DNA of 64,000 nt from Subtercola boreus. GTDB lineage: Bacteria > Actinomycetota > Actinomycetes > Actinomycetales > Microbacteriaceae. The translations under genes and the position numbers were made by a program. The DNA is taken from the NCBI RefSeq assembly GCF_003399645.1, contig NZ_NBXD01000002.1:124001-188000 (forward strand), read 5' to 3'. Of this stretch, positions 8,347 through 17,803 are shown piece after piece. The notes under the pieces are model-generated. The model was not told where the DNA came from. It did no database searches and saw only the letters and a program-made list of their open reading frames with translations. How positions within the stretch are numbered: the first letter of the stretch is position 1; each line of letters starts with the position of its first letter.

Positions 8347-8452
8347 GGTGTGGCTCCATGGTCGGCTGGCTTCGTGCCAGTGCGGGGGGTCAAGGTGGCG
8401 GACGGGGTTGGGGGCTGTTCCGGATGCCCGGCTGCAGGCTCTCGGTGTGGGG

Positions 8453-10285
8453 CTACTTGGTCGGTGTCGGGGTAGGGGTGATCGTGACCGGGGCGGAGAT
8501 GTCGAGCGTCAGCGCGGGAGACGAGGCAGACTGCAGCCCGCTCGACGCACCGGTCGCCGTGCAGGTCACTTTGTACGAGATGTTGATCTGCCCTGGTGTC
8601 TCCGGTGCGGTGAGGGCTGCGGCCGGTGACGTTCCCGGCTGCACGTTCACCGTGGCGCCGCCCGGGTCGAGGTCATAGCTCGTGAGATTAGTACCCGACG
8701 GGCAGCTGTACGCGCCCCACGAGAGTCGGAACTCGGCTCCTGCTGCCACGGTCTTCGGGGTCGACGTCGGGGTGGAGGTGGGTGCCGGCGGGGCGACGGT
8801 GTCGCCGTAGACCGTCAGGCTGATGGTGGTTCCCTTGGTGATGTTGCCGACCGGTGACACGGAGTAGACCACGTCGACCAGATCGGTGCTCGGGGCGGCG
8901 TTCTTGGTGACCCGCTCTGCGGCCAGGCCCTGGCCCTGCAGGATCTTCGCGGCATCGTCGAACTTCTTGCCCTTCAGGTCGCCCTCTGTCACGACGACCG
9001 TGTTCGGGGTCTGCGTGGGAGTGGGCGTCGTGGGCGGTGGAGTGCTGGGTGGAGCCGTGCTCGCGGCGGCCGCGGTGGTGGCGGGGGCGGGGGTGCTGTT
9101 CGCGGTCGTCGTGAGGGCGTAGACGGTTCCCGCGAGAACGAGGGCCAGAATGATGATCAGAACGATGAGCGGCCAGAACCACGGGCTGCGTTTTTTCTCG
9201 ACCTCGCCCTGATCGAGACCGGCGGCGCTGAGGGACGCCGTCGAGGGGCCGTTCAGCGACGCCCCGCTGGCGGTGTTCTGCCCGATGAGCGAGCCGAACG
9301 CGGCCCCCGCACCGGCGGCACCCGCGGCACCACGGGCACCGAGCACGGTCGTCGCGGCGGTGGGATCGACGCCGACGCCCGCGGTCGGCATGAGTACCGT
9401 CGCTGTGTCGGCGGGGGCCTGCCCGCCGCCGAGGATCGCCGGAACGGCTGCGGCCGCCAGAGCGATGTCGCCCTGGCGCAGGGCGGTCGCCGCGCGTGCG
9501 AGCGCCGCTGTGGAGGCCGGACGGTCGACGGGCTTCTTGGCGATGCACGAGAGAACGAGGTTGCGAACAGGTTCGGCGATGGTCACCGGCAGGGGCGGGG
9601 GCGCGTCGTTGATCTGGGCCATGGCGATGGCCACCTGCGACTCACCGCTGAAGGGGCGCTTGCCCGCGAGGCACTCGTAGGCGACGATGCCGAGCGAGTA
9701 GATGTCGGTGGTCGAGGAGGCCGACTGGCCGCTGGCCTGCTCGGGCGAGAGGTACTGCACGGTGCCCATGACCTGGCCGGTGGCGGTGAGCGGAACCTGG
9801 TCGGCGATGCGGGCGATACCGAAGTCGGTGATCTTGACCCGGCCGTCGGGCGTGATGAGCAGGTTGCCCGGCTTGATGTCGCGGTGCACGAGGCCCGCGT
9901 TGTGCGCGGCCTGCAGGGCGGATGCGGTCTGCGCCATGATGTCGAGCACGCGGTCGGTCGAGAGCACGTGCTCCCGCTCGAGGATGACCGAGAGGGCTTC
10001 GCCCGGAACGAGCTCCATGACGAGGTAGGCGCTGCCCTCTTCCTCTCCGTAGTCGAAGACATTGGCGATGCCCTCGTGGTTGACGAGCGCAGCGTGCCGT
10101 GCCTCGGCGCGAAACCGCTCGAGGAAGCCCGGGTCGCCCAGGTACTCGTCTTTCAGGATCTTGATCGCGACGTTGCGGCCGATGACCAGGTCGGTCGCCT
10201 GCCAGACCTCTCCCATTCCACCGATCGCGATGCGCGTGGACAGCTCGTACCTTCCCCCGAAGGTGAGCCCTGCTGTGGGTCTCAT
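8453..10285 (-). CDS. pknA: Serine/threonine kinase PknA with extracellular PASTA and Ig-like region
   Basis: A 610-residue Hanks-type kinase. Kinase motifs: GGMGEVW, Lys42, HRDIKPGN (Asp136) and DFG (Asp154). After a long Ala/Gly-rich juxtamembrane stretch there is one membrane segment (about 370-390), a Thr/Pro linker, one PASTA-like repeat ([18 protein letters not shown]...) and a C-terminal beta-sandwich-like domain with two cysteines. M. tuberculosis PknA lacks a PASTA domain, so the outer part is an addition. The ATG overlaps the pbpA stop (ATGA), so the two are translationally coupled. Confidence 0.93.
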   Translation of the reverse strand: MRPTAGLTFGGRYELSTRIAIGGMGEVWQATDLVIGRNVAIKILKDEYLGDPGFLERFRAEARHAALVNHEGIANVFDYGEEEGSAYLVMELVPGEALSVILEREHVLSTDRVLDIMAQTASALQAAHNAGLVHRDIKPGNLLITPDGRVKITDFGIARIADQVPLTATGQVMGTVQYLSPEQASGQSASSTTDIYSLGIVAYECLAGKRPFSGESQVAIAMAQINDAPPPLPVTIAEPVRNLVLSCIAKKPVDRPASTAALARAATALRQGDIALAAAAVPAILGGGQAPADTATVLMPTAGVGVDPTAATTVLGARGAAGAAGAGAAFGSLIGQNTASGASLNGPSTASLSAAGLDQGEVEKKRSPWFWPLIVLIIILALVLAGTVYALTTTANSTPAPATTAAAASTAPPSTPPPTTPTPTQTPNTVVVTEGDLKGKKFDDAAKILQGQGLAAERVTKNAAPSTDLVDVVYSVSPVGNITKGTTISLTVYGDTVAPPAPTSTPTSTPKTVAAGAEFRLSWGAYSCPSGTNLTSYDLDPGGATVNVQPGTSPAAALTAPETPGQINISYKVTCTATGASSGLQSASSPALTLDISAPVTITPTPTPTK

Positions 10286-11736
10286 TTATTCAGCACCGCC
10301 TCAAGTACTTTTTTGGCGATCGGTGCAGCAACCTCGTTGCCTGAACCGGATTCGCCTAGTCCGCCGCCATTTTGTACCACTACTGCAACGGCAACCTGAG
10401 GGTTGTCTGCAGGAGCGAAACCTGTGAACCAGAGGGTGTACGGATCGCCCGCCCCGTTCTCCGCAGTTCCCGTCTTACCGGCCACTCTGACTCCATCTAT
10501 TCTTGCATTAGTCGCCGCGCCCGAATTGACCGCCTCGACCATCCACGACGAAAGAGTCGAAGCTGTTATAGAAGTGATCGGTTCGGTCAGCTTCTTCGCT
10601 TCGAACTGCTGCAGCACGGTCAGATCGGGTGCCCTGACATCGTCGACGAGGGTCGGCTGCATCACCGTTCCGCCGTTAGCCACAGCCATCGACTGTTCGA
10701 CGATCTGCATGGGCGAGGACCGCACGCTGGCCTGGCCGAACGACGACAGCGCGAGGGTGGCGTCGTCGGTGATGGGCGGGAACTGGCTCGCCTGGACGGG
10801 GATGGGGGAGTCGAACCCGGCGTTGTACCCGTAGGACGCCGCCATGTCGGTCAGTGCCTTGTCGCCGATCTCGACGCCGAGCTCGGCCATCGGGATGTTG
10901 CACGACAGCACGAAGGCGACCTTGATACTGACCGTGTCGCCGGGACCGCAGGTGCCGCCCCCCGCATTCTGCACCGTTCGATCACTCTCGGGCAGGAGGT
11001 ACCGGGCGGGATTGGGCAGTTGGTGATCTTCGGTGAGTCCGGCGTTCTGCAGGGCAGCAGACGAAGTGACGATCTTGAACGTCGAACCGGGCGGGTCGAG
11101 GTTGCCGTCCAGCGTGCGGTTGATCAGAGGATTGCCGGAGTCGTTGATGAGAGCGTTGTACTGCTGGATGACCTGGTCGGTGTCGTGCGCGGCGAGGGCA
11201 TTCGGGTCGTAGTCGGGCTTGGACACCATCGCCAGGATGCGCCCGGTCTTCGGCTCGACAGCGATGACCGCGCCAGTCTGGTCGCCGAGCGCGTCGTAGG
11301 CGGCCTGCTGCACCGCGGGGTCGATGGTGAGTTCGACGGACGCGCCCTGCGGGTTCTGGCCGGTGACGATGCTGTTCAGCTGGCTGAGGAACTGCGAGCC
11401 CGACGTGCCGCTGAGCTCGTCGTTCAGCGCGCTCTCGATACCGCTCGAGCCCTGGTCGAGAGTGAAGTAGCCCGTGATGGCGCTGTAGAGCGGCCCGTTC
11501 GTGTAGGTGCGCTGGTACTTGTACTGATCCGACGACGGCACGCTCTGCGCGATCGGCTGCCCCGCGACGAGGATCGCCCCGCGCTCCTTGGAGTAGCTGT
11601 TGTTGATGGTGCGCGCGTTGCGCGAATCATTGGCCAGCGCATCCGCCGAGAAGAACTGGATGGTGGTGACAGAGAGGAAGAGGGCGGCGAACATCGCCAG
11701 AATGACGATCGTCACGCGCTTCAGTTCACGGTTCAT
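10282..11736 (-). CDS. pbpA: Penicillin-binding protein PbpA, transpeptidase
   Basis: A class B penicillin-binding protein that cross-links peptidoglycan, working with RodA from the neighbouring gene. One N-terminal membrane anchor (about 8-30), a dimerisation region, then the transpeptidase domain with the three motifs SxxK (Ser218-Lys221, STFK), SxN (Ser278-Asn280, SCN) and KTG (421-423). Its 484 residues match PbpA of the pknB cluster. The start is 4 bases behind the rodA stop. Confidence 0.95.
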   Translation of the reverse strand: MNRELKRVTIVILAMFAALFLSVTTIQFFSADALANDSRNARTINNSYSKERGAILVAGQPIAQSVPSSDQYKYQRTYTNGPLYSAITGYFTLDQGSSGIESALNDELSGTSGSQFLSQLNSIVTGQNPQGASVELTIDPAVQQAAYDALGDQTGAVIAVEPKTGRILAMVSKPDYDPNALAAHDTDQVIQQYNALINDSGNPLINRTLDGNLDPPGSTFKIVTSSAALQNAGLTEDHQLPNPARYLLPESDRTVQNAGGGTCGPGDTVSIKVAFVLSCNIPMAELGVEIGDKALTDMAASYGYNAGFDSPIPVQASQFPPITDDATLALSSFGQASVRSSPMQIVEQSMAVANGGTVMQPTLVDDVRAPDLTVLQQFEAKKLTEPITSITASTLSSWMVEAVNSGAATNARIDGVRVAGKTGTAENGAGDPYTLWFTGFAPADNPQVAVAVVVQNGGGLGESGSGNEVAAPIAKKVLEAVLNK

Positions 11737-11740
11737 CGGT

Positions 11741-13147
11741 CTAGACCACCAGTCTTGGCTGGTTGCGCACGGTATCGGAGAGTCTCAGCAGCAGGGCGAC
11801 GATGATCCAGTTCGCGACCAGCGACGACCCGCCGGCCGCGAGGAACGGCGTGGTCAGGCCGGTGAGCGGGATGACCCTGGTGACCCCTCCGATGACGATG
11901 AAGCACTGCAGGGCGATGACGAACGTGAGACCGATGCCGAGCAGCCGACCGAAGTCGTCGTTGCCGGCGAAGCTGATGCGGAGCCCGCGGGCGATGAACA
12001 GCAGGTACAGGGCGAGGATGGCGAAGAGGCCGGCCATACCGAGCTCTTCGCCGAGACTCGCGACGATGTAGTCGCTTTGGGCGAGGGGGGTGATGCTCGG
12101 TTGGCCCTGTCCGAGGCCGGTGCCGATCAGCCCGCCATTGGCCAGGCCGAAGAGACCCTGCACGAGCTGGTAGCTGCCGCCGTCGGCGTCGTAGTTGGTC
12201 GGGTCGAAGGGGTTCAGCCAGTTCGAGAACCGATCATTCACGTAGACGAGCACCTGGCTCGCGACGAGTGCGCCCCCGAGGAAGAGACCGACTCCCAGAA
12301 CGACCCAGCTGAGCCGGGCGGTCGCCACGTAGATCATCACGACGAACAGGCCGAAGTAGAGCAGCGCCGTACCGAGGTCGCGCTGGAAGATGATGACCGA
12401 CATCGAGGCCGCCCAGATGACCAGGATGGGGCCGAGGTCGCGCGCCCGGGGGAACCGCATGCCGAGGAACTTGCGACCGACCGCCGAGAGGCTGTCGCGC
12501 CTCGAGACGAGATAGCCCGCGAAGAAGATGGCGAGTGCGATCTTCGCGACCTCGCCCGGCTGGAACGACAGTGGTCCGACGCCGATCCAGACTCGTGCGC
12601 CATAGACCTCCTTGCCGATGCCGGGGAGGAGGGGAAGCAGCAGCAGAAGGCCCGAGATCGCCATGAAGACATAGGTGTAGCGCTGCAGCACACGGTGGTT
12701 TCGCAGCGCGATGATCACCACGAGGGCTGCAACGATCGCGATCGCGCTCCACACCACCTGCCGCACGGCCGTGCTCTCCCAGCCCACGTTGCCGGGCACC
12801 TGCAGGTCGATGCGATAGATCTCGGCGATACCGATCCCGTTCAGCAGTGTCGCAATGGGCAGGATGAATGGATCGGCGTTCGGCGCGACGAACCGCAGCG
12901 CGATGTGGGCGCCGACGACCAGTACGGTCAGCCCGGCGCCGAGCAGCGCGACCTGGTTGTAGTCGACGGCACCGGTGGCCCCCAGCTGCACCATGACGAC
13001 GGCGCCCGCGCTGATCAGGCACGAGAAGAACAGGAGGAAGATCTCGAGGTTCCTGAGTTTCTCGGGCACATGGATGCGCCGAACCGGCCTGTCGGCCGCA
13101 CTCGTCGTCACCGGGGAATCCGCCACACCGGGCCCGCCGCTAACCAC
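11741..13147 (-). CDS. rodA: RodA/FtsW-type peptidoglycan glycosyltransferase
   Basis: A SEDS-family polytopic membrane protein that polymerises lipid II into glycan strands in partnership with PbpA. About twelve membrane segments. Family motifs include FQPGEVAKI (lipid-binding loop), the RDLGTALL catalytic-Asp region and GLLTPFLAAGGSSL-like TTPFLAAGGSS near the end. The start is uncertain: GTG 13147 overlaps the pstP stop and gives 468 residues, GTG 13126 gives 461. Longer versions read into pstP and begin with an Arg-rich stretch that looks out of frame. Central in the fhaA-pknB operon. Confidence 0.92.
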   Translation of the reverse strand: MVSGGPGVADSPVTTSAADRPVRRIHVPEKLRNLEIFLLFFSCLISAGAVVMVQLGATGAVDYNQVALLGAGLTVLVVGAHIALRFVAPNADPFILPIATLLNGIGIAEIYRIDLQVPGNVGWESTAVRQVVWSAIAIVAALVVIIALRNHRVLQRYTYVFMAISGLLLLLPLLPGIGKEVYGARVWIGVGPLSFQPGEVAKIALAIFFAGYLVSRRDSLSAVGRKFLGMRFPRARDLGPILVIWAASMSVIIFQRDLGTALLYFGLFVVMIYVATARLSWVVLGVGLFLGGALVASQVLVYVNDRFSNWLNPFDPTNYDADGGSYQLVQGLFGLANGGLIGTGLGQGQPSITPLAQSDYIVASLGEELGMAGLFAILALYLLFIARGLRISFAGNDDFGRLLGIGLTFVIALQCFIVIGGVTRVIPLTGLTTPFLAAGGSSLVANWIIVALLLRLSDTVRNQPRLVV

Positions 13148-14387
13148 CCGGCACCGTGGCGGCGATGTTCTCCACCGTCGTCTTCGCCGCGTCGATGGAG
13201 TCGGCGCTGATCGTGTTCTCCACCTGGGTCTGCATGTAGGCCGGAAGCTGGCTGACACTGATGCCGGTGTCTTCGTAGACGTGTGACAGGGAGACCGGGC
13301 CGATGGTCTGCTGAACGCCCTGGTAGATGGCCACGTGGCCGTTCGTCTGGCCGACGAAGTACCGGGTCTGGGTCCACTGGTAGGCCAGCAGCAGCGAGAG
13401 GGCGATGGCGATCGCCACGACGATGCTGCCGGCGAGCCAGGTCAGCTTGCGACGGCGGCTGCGGCGACGGTCTTCGTCGATCAACTCGTCGAGGTAGTCG
13501 TCGCTCTGCGCCTCGAAGTGCGAGGGCTCGGTGGAACCCGCCGCCCTCGGGTGCAGGCGGAGCCCGGGCATCCGTGTCGCCTTGCGCCCCTGTGCGCCAC
13601 CGAAGGCGATCGGCCGGGATGCCGCGCCGACGGTCTGGGCGATGTAGGTGCTGCCGGTGAACGACTCGCTGATGTCGACGACCACGACCGTGACGTTGTC
13701 GGGTGCACCGTGGTCGAGGCTTGTCTTGACGAGCAGGTCGGCGACCTCCTGGGGCGACGGATGCTCGGCGAGCGTCTGGGCGATGTCGTCGTTCTCGACC
13801 ACACCGGTCAGCCCGTCGGAGCAGAGCAGCCAGCGGTCGCCCGGGCGGGTGTCCATCACCTGGAGGTCGACATCCGGCGTGGAATCGACGTCGCCCAGCA
13901 CGCGCATCAGCACCGAGCGGCGCGGATGCACCTTGGCTTCTTCGGCAGTGATGCGACCGTTGTCGACCAGGCGCTGCACAAAGGTGTGGTCGGTGGTGAT
14001 CTGCGTGAGCTTGCTGTCGCGAAACCGGTAGATGCGTGAGTCTCCGATGTGCGCCAGGGCGACGCTGTGGCCGACCCGCACGAGGGCGGAGAGCGTCGTG
14101 CCCATTCCGGTGAGCTCCGGATGTTCGTACACCGCTTCGGCGAGAATGGCGTTGGCGCTCACGATCGCCTCCTGCAGCGCGAACTCGGCATCGACGGCAG
14201 AACTGTACTCGCCGTCGATCTCGAGGAGTTTGTTCAGCGCGAGGGCGCTCGCCACGTCTCCGCCGGCATGGCCACCCATCCCGTCGGCGACGGCGAACAA
14301 CGACTGGCCGGCGTACCCGCTGTCCTGGTTGTTCGAGCGCACTCGGCCGACGTGCGAGACCGCCGCGCTCTCTGTGACCAACGCCAT
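13140..14387 (-). CDS. pstP: PP2C-type serine/threonine phosphatase
   Basis: The partner phosphatase of PknA and PknB, removing phosphate from Ser/Thr residues of their targets. The PP2C metal-binding motifs are present: RSNNQDSGY (about 17-25), ADGMGGHAGGD (34-44) and CSDGLTG (about 188). A linker leads to one membrane segment (about 315-340) and an extracellular tail of about 75 residues. 415 residues, within the usual range for the family. It lies 12 bases behind fhaB. Confidence 0.95.
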   Translation of the reverse strand: MALVTESAAVSHVGRVRSNNQDSGYAGQSLFAVADGMGGHAGGDVASALALNKLLEIDGEYSSAVDAEFALQEAIVSANAILAEAVYEHPELTGMGTTLSALVRVGHSVALAHIGDSRIYRFRDSKLTQITTDHTFVQRLVDNGRITAEEAKVHPRRSVLMRVLGDVDSTPDVDLQVMDTRPGDRWLLCSDGLTGVVENDDIAQTLAEHPSPQEVADLLVKTSLDHGAPDNVTVVVVDISESFTGSTYIAQTVGAASRPIAFGGAQGRKATRMPGLRLHPRAAGSTEPSHFEAQSDDYLDELIDEDRRRSRRRKLTWLAGSIVVAIAIALSLLLAYQWTQTRYFVGQTNGHVAIYQGVQQTIGPVSLSHVYEDTGISVSQLPAYMQTQVENTISADSIDAAKTTVENIAATVPGG

Positions 14388-14399
14388 GTCGTGTTCCGC

Positions 14400-15062
14400 C
14401 TAGCGCCGCAGTTCAAAACTGGTCGAACCAATTCTGACCGGGGTGTTCAGGGGTACGGGAGCGGGCTGGGTGATGCGCTTGCCGTCGAGGTAGGTGCCGT
14501 TCGTCGAGTCGAGGTCCTGGATGACCCACTCGTTGTTCCAGTTCAGGAGACGGGCGTGATGGGTGGAGGTGTAGTCATCGCGAATGACGACGCTCGAGTC
14601 GGTGGAGCGACCGATGGTCAGCGGTTCGACGCCCAGCTCGATCTCGGTGCCCGACTTGGTGCCAGAGGTGATGACCAGTTTGTGGGCGTTGCTGGTGGTG
14701 GCTCGCGGATGCACACCCGCACTCGAGCCCTCGAGGGGCGTGAACACCGGAACCTTCGACTGCGGTGCCGGTGTGGGCGGGTGCGAGGGTTCGGGCAGCC
14801 GGGTCGCGCTGGCCGCTGCCCCGACGACGACCCCCTGCACCGCGGGAGCGGCCTGGGCGGGGGCTGCTGCTCCGACAGCGGCTGCGGGCGGCGCCGAGGA
14901 GCTGCCCGCAGCTCCAGCGGCAGCTGTACCCGACGGGTCGCGCATCTTGCGCACACGCTGGCCGAAAAGGTCGGAGCGCATGGCGTAGACGATCACGAAG
15001 ACGAAGACCCAGAGCAGTGCGAGAAAACCGAATCGCAGGACCAGGAGGGTGAGTTCGCTCAT
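14400..15062 (-). CDS. fhaB: FHA-domain protein FhaB (FipA-like)
   Basis: A 220-residue protein with an N-terminal membrane segment (about 3-26), an Ala/Pro-rich linker and a C-terminal FHA domain that binds phosphothreonine (IGRSTDSS...TSTHHARL...LDSTNGTYLDG). In mycobacteria FhaB/FipA links PknA phosphorylation to FtsZ-FtsQ complexes. The ATG at 15062 is chosen because it overlaps the fhaA stop as ATGA; an ATG three codons earlier is also open. Confidence 0.93.
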   Translation of the reverse strand: MSELTLLVLRFGFLALLWVFVFVIVYAMRSDLFGQRVRKMRDPSGTAAAGAAGSSSAPPAAAVGAAAPAQAAPAVQGVVVGAAASATRLPEPSHPPTPAPQSKVPVFTPLEGSSAGVHPRATTSNAHKLVITSGTKSGTEIELGVEPLTIGRSTDSSVVIRDDYTSTHHARLLNWNNEWVIQDLDSTNGTYLDGKRITQPAPVPLNTPVRIGSTSFELRR

Positions 15063-16090
15063 AGATTCCACCGGAACGCGCCGGGCTCGGGAGGCTGGCG
15101 ATCGTCTGGCGCCGGTTCGTCGAGGGGAAAGGCGGGCTTCTCGGCGCGGATCGCCGCTTCGTCGGCGGCGGGTTTCGGTTTGAGCGGAGCGCGCTTGGCG
15201 CGCCGGGGCGGGTCGGCGGAGGGGAAGGACTTGCGCGGAGCCGCCGCAGCGGTCTCTGCGGCGGGGGGCGGCGCAGCCGACTGTGCGGCGGGGAGCGGCG
15301 CAGCCGGCTGTTCGGAGGGTCGGGGTGCGGCTTCGGGGGCCGCCGCCGGCGCGGCGGATTCGCGCCGGGCGGGGGCGGCCGCAGCATCCGGAGCGGGTTT
15401 TGCCTCAGCGAAGGCCGGCGCGTCGGCCGCCTGTGCCAGAACCCGGAACACGACACGGGTTCGACCGATCTGGATGACGGAGTCGGGCTCGACCACCGAG
15501 CGGGTGATCGCCTGCCCGTTCAGCTGGGAGCCGTTCGTCGAGTCGAGGTCGTGCACCTCGGCCCTCTTGCCGTCCCACAGGATCTCGATGTGCTTGCGCG
15601 AGATACCGGTGTCTTCGACCGTGATGTCGGCCTCGCGGCCGCGGCCGATCACGGTTCGCGCGCGGGTGATGGGGTAGCGCTTGCCCGCGACGTCGAGCAC
15701 CGGGCTCCAGGTGACGTCGCGCTGGATGGTCGAGCTCTCGATCTCGAGCAGGCCCGCGCTCAGGCGCGGTTGCTCGACGAGCGTCACACTGACACTGCCC
15801 GCGAACTGGAAGCTCTGGGCGGCAGCGTGCTTCTGCACGACCTGGGTGAGCTCGTCGACCAGGGTCGGCCCGAGGCTCTTCATGCGCGCGAAATCGCTCG
15901 TGCCCACCAGCACGCGAAAGCTGTTGGGAACGAGAATGCGGTCGCGCGAGACCACGGCCGCCTTGGTGTCGAGCTCTCTCTTCAGTGCGGAGCTGATCTC
16001 AACCGGTTGCAGCCCCGAGCGAAAGGTCTTCGCGAATGCGCCGTTCACTGCGCGCTCGAGACCCTTCTCGAAGTTGTCCAGTATTCCCAC
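15059..16090 (-). CDS. fhaA: FhaA: DUF3662 and FHA-domain protein
   Basis: The first gene of the leftward operon, 343 residues. The N-terminal DUF3662 domain (about 1-125, starting MGILDNFEKGLERAVNGAF) is followed by an FHA domain (about 140-215: VIGRGREADITV, SRKHIEI, DSTNGSQLNG). A Pro/Ala/Arg-rich disordered C-terminus makes up the last third. Mycobacterial FhaA binds the pseudokinase domain of MviN (MurJ) and holds back peptidoglycan synthesis. Here the FHA domain precedes the disordered tail; in M. tuberculosis the FHA domain is C-terminal. Confidence 0.92.
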   Translation of the reverse strand: MGILDNFEKGLERAVNGAFAKTFRSGLQPVEISSALKRELDTKAAVVSRDRILVPNSFRVLVGTSDFARMKSLGPTLVDELTQVVQKHAAAQSFQFAGSVSVTLVEQPRLSAGLLEIESSTIQRDVTWSPVLDVAGKRYPITRARTVIGRGREADITVEDTGISRKHIEILWDGKRAEVHDLDSTNGSQLNGQAITRSVVEPDSVIQIGRTRVVFRVLAQAADAPAFAEAKPAPDAAAAPARRESAAPAAAPEAAPRPSEQPAAPLPAAQSAAPPPAAETAAAAPRKSFPSADPPRRAKRAPLKPKPAADEAAIRAEKPAFPLDEPAPDDRQPPEPGAFRWNL

Positions 16091-16288
16091 ACGTCTCCCA
16101 TATTTGGTGTGTCAGACAGTGGGTCTGGCACAAGGCGTCGGCATGAATGCTATGACAGATGTTACTTGCCATGGGCGGCAAAGGGTCGATGTGCACATCT
16201 TCACCGGTCTTTCGCACCTGTGGAGGAGAGGTTCCGGGCGGGCGTCGTTTTCGGGATCAGGGCATTAGGTGCTAACCTCGCTGAGTTG

Positions 16289-16372
16289 GCGCGAGTGGCG
16301 GAATTGGTAGACGCGCACGGTTCAGGTCCGTGTGTTCGTAAGGACGTGGGGGTTCAAGTCCCCCTTCGCGCA
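16289..16372 (+). tRNA. tRNA-Leu (CAG anticodon)
   Basis: An 84-base class II tRNA. Acceptor GCGCGAG pairs with TTCGCGC (one G-U). The anticodon loop TTCAGGT contains CAG, a variable arm follows (GTTCGTAAGGAC), and the T arm is GGGGGTTCAAGTCCCCC. No CCA is encoded. It is divergent from fhaA. Confidence 0.96.
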
Positions 16373-16383
16373 CAGACAGATCA

Positions 16384-16421
16384 CCGCATCACATGCAGAG
16401 TCAGGTGATGCGGGGATTTTT
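16384..16421 (+). terminator. Terminator of tRNA-Leu
   Basis: CCGCATCAC (16384-16392) pairs perfectly with GTGATGCGG (16405-16413), then GGATTTTT follows. It lies 11 bases behind the tRNA. Confidence 0.9.
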
Positions 16422-16556
16422 CATGGGCAGGCCGCACAAGACCGCCGTGCTGTGCTGCTGAACTGCATCTTCCTATGAGGTTCAGAGTCATCAGGTGCAG
16501 AATCACCAGTGATTCAGGCTCTGGTTGCGCAGAATGCGGGCAGGTAGTCATGAGGT

Positions 16557-16859
16557 ATGGCCGAACCCCACTCCGAAGCGGCGAGAATCGTCGGTGAGCG
16601 CATGCGCGAGACCCGACTGCGTCTCGGCCTGAGCCAGGAAGACGTTGCCGAGCTTGCCGAGATGCACGTCACGAACGTGGGCAAGATCGAGCGGGGCCAG
16701 ACCAACCCCAGCCTGTCCACCATCGTGGCGATCGCGGGTTCGATGAACGCCGACCCCGGCGAATGGGTCACAGGTCTGACCGCCGACATGATTCCGGGTC
16801 GCACGCACAAGTTCACCGCCGCCGACCTGATCCGGGAGCAGAAGCGCCGCCAGGGCTGA
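16557..16859 (+). CDS. XRE-family transcriptional regulator
   Basis: A 100-residue protein that is almost entirely one lambda-repressor-like helix-turn-helix domain (about 10-68: MRETRLRLGLSQEDVAELAEM, then VGKIERGQTNPSLSTIVAIA). The short C-terminal extension has no sensor domain. It stands alone, so its targets are unknown; the convergent peroxiredoxin gene ends 21 bases away. The region upstream (16422-16556) holds no gene. Confidence 0.85.
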   Translation: MAEPHSEAARIVGERMRETRLRLGLSQEDVAELAEMHVTNVGKIERGQTNPSLSTIVAIAGSMNADPGEWVTGLTADMIPGRTHKFTAADLIREQKRRQG

Positions 16860-16880
16860 GCCGCAGGCTCAGCGCATCCG

Positions 16881-17549
16881 TCAGCCCAGGATGCCCGGCA
16901 GAGCGTCGAGGATGGTCTCGACCTCGGTGCGGGTCGTGTAGTCGACGTGCACGTCGGCGAAGCCCACGGTGCGGTCAGCGTCGACGATCAGCACGGTGGG
17001 GAACGGGATGTCGCCGGTCGCGTCGGCGTTGCTGTCTGCCACATCGAAACCCAGCGCGGTGTGGGCCCTGCGGGCATCGGCAGAAGGCTCGGTGAGGATT
17101 CCCAGCTGGCGCACGAGCACGTTGGAGGCGTCGGAGAGAACGGTGAACTCGAGCTCACCGCCCTCGACCGCCGCCCGGGACCCGTCGGGAGTCTGCGGGC
17201 TGATCGCGATGAGGGCGACACCCTTCTGGGTCAGGGCCGGGAGCAGGTCACGCTGGTAGGTCTTGAGGGTCAGGTTGCAGTAGGGGCACCAGGCTCCGCG
17301 GTAGAAGACGATCACCGCCGGTCGACCGGCGAGGGCTGCGGTGAGCGTGACACTGTCTCCATCGGGGGTCTGGAGGTCGGCGTCGGGTACCGTGTCGCCG
17401 ATCTTCACAGCGTGGTCCGGGGTGCCGGCGTCGTTGAGGGCGACCTGTTCGTCGGCGAAGACGGAGGAGAGTTCCGGGCCGATCTGGGCTGTGAAGCCCT
17501 CATTGAAGTCGGTGACCTGTGCGGCGATGGTGGCGGGTGCGGTTGACAT
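16881..17549 (-). CDS. Peroxiredoxin-like AhpC/TSA family protein
   Basis: A 222-residue thioredoxin-fold protein with the motif GAWCPYCNLTL (about 90-100), a CxxC that replaces the single peroxidatic Cys of classical Prx. This is the layout of the peroxiredoxin-like family, thought to reduce peroxides or act as a thiol oxidoreductase. The N-terminal 55 residues are a helical extension usual in the family. TACTCT 6 bases before the ATG suggests a leaderless mRNA. Confidence 0.88.
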   Translation of the reverse strand: MSTAPATIAAQVTDFNEGFTAQIGPELSSVFADEQVALNDAGTPDHAVKIGDTVPDADLQTPDGDSVTLTAALAGRPAVIVFYRGAWCPYCNLTLKTYQRDLLPALTQKGVALIAISPQTPDGSRAAVEGGELEFTVLSDASNVLVRQLGILTEPSADARRAHTALGFDVADSNADATGDIPFPTVLIVDADRTVGFADVHVDYTTRTEVETILDALPGILG

Positions 17550-17555
17550 GGGTCG

Positions 17556-17561
17556 AGAGTA
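17556..17561 (-). promoter_or_regulatory. Predicted -10 element of the peroxiredoxin-like gene
   Basis: TACTCT on the minus strand, 6 bases before ATG 17549; leaderless arrangement. Confidence 0.45.
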
Positions 17562-17651
17562 CGTCGGTGCACTGTGCAGGCCACCCGGCGACGTAACAAC
17601 TCGTCATGAGCGCGCCGGGCGCATCCGGCACCCCCCCCACGCCGCCCGCTG

Positions 17652-17695
17652 TGCGGAAAAGCACGCAAACGTGCGGGCTTGGGTGCTTTTGCGCA
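17652..17695 (-). terminator. Inverted repeat behind the HAD gene, possible terminator
   Basis: TGCGGAAAAGCAC (17652-17664) and GTGCTTTTGCGCA (17683-17695) pair with one mismatch. It lies downstream of the leftward HAD gene and upstream of the peroxiredoxin-like gene. The T-run is inside the stem, so termination is only a guess. Confidence 0.35.
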
Positions 17696-17711
17696 AAATG
17701 CGGCCGCGCGG

Positions 17712-17803
17712 GCGGGGCTCAGACCCGAGCGGCGGCGGTCAGACCAGAGCGGCGGTCAGACCAGGGCGGGGCTCAGACCAGAGCGGCGGCGGTCAGACCA
17801 GGA
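17712..17803. repeat. Short tandem repeat overlapping the HAD stop codon
   Basis: About five degenerate copies of a 17-20 bp unit built on GGTCAGACCAGAGCGGC. The last copy contains the stop codon of the HAD gene, so the array looks like repeated duplication of that gene's 3' end. Confidence 0.8.

Noticed and set aside
11600-13210. 536-residue rightward frame over rodA
   Set aside because: Asp/Glu/Arg/Gln-rich antisense shadow; rodA shows many conserved SEDS motifs on the other strand.
14049-15677. 542-residue rightward frame over fhaA, fhaB and pstP
   Set aside because: Antisense of three overlapping, well-conserved genes; no membrane segments or motifs of its own.
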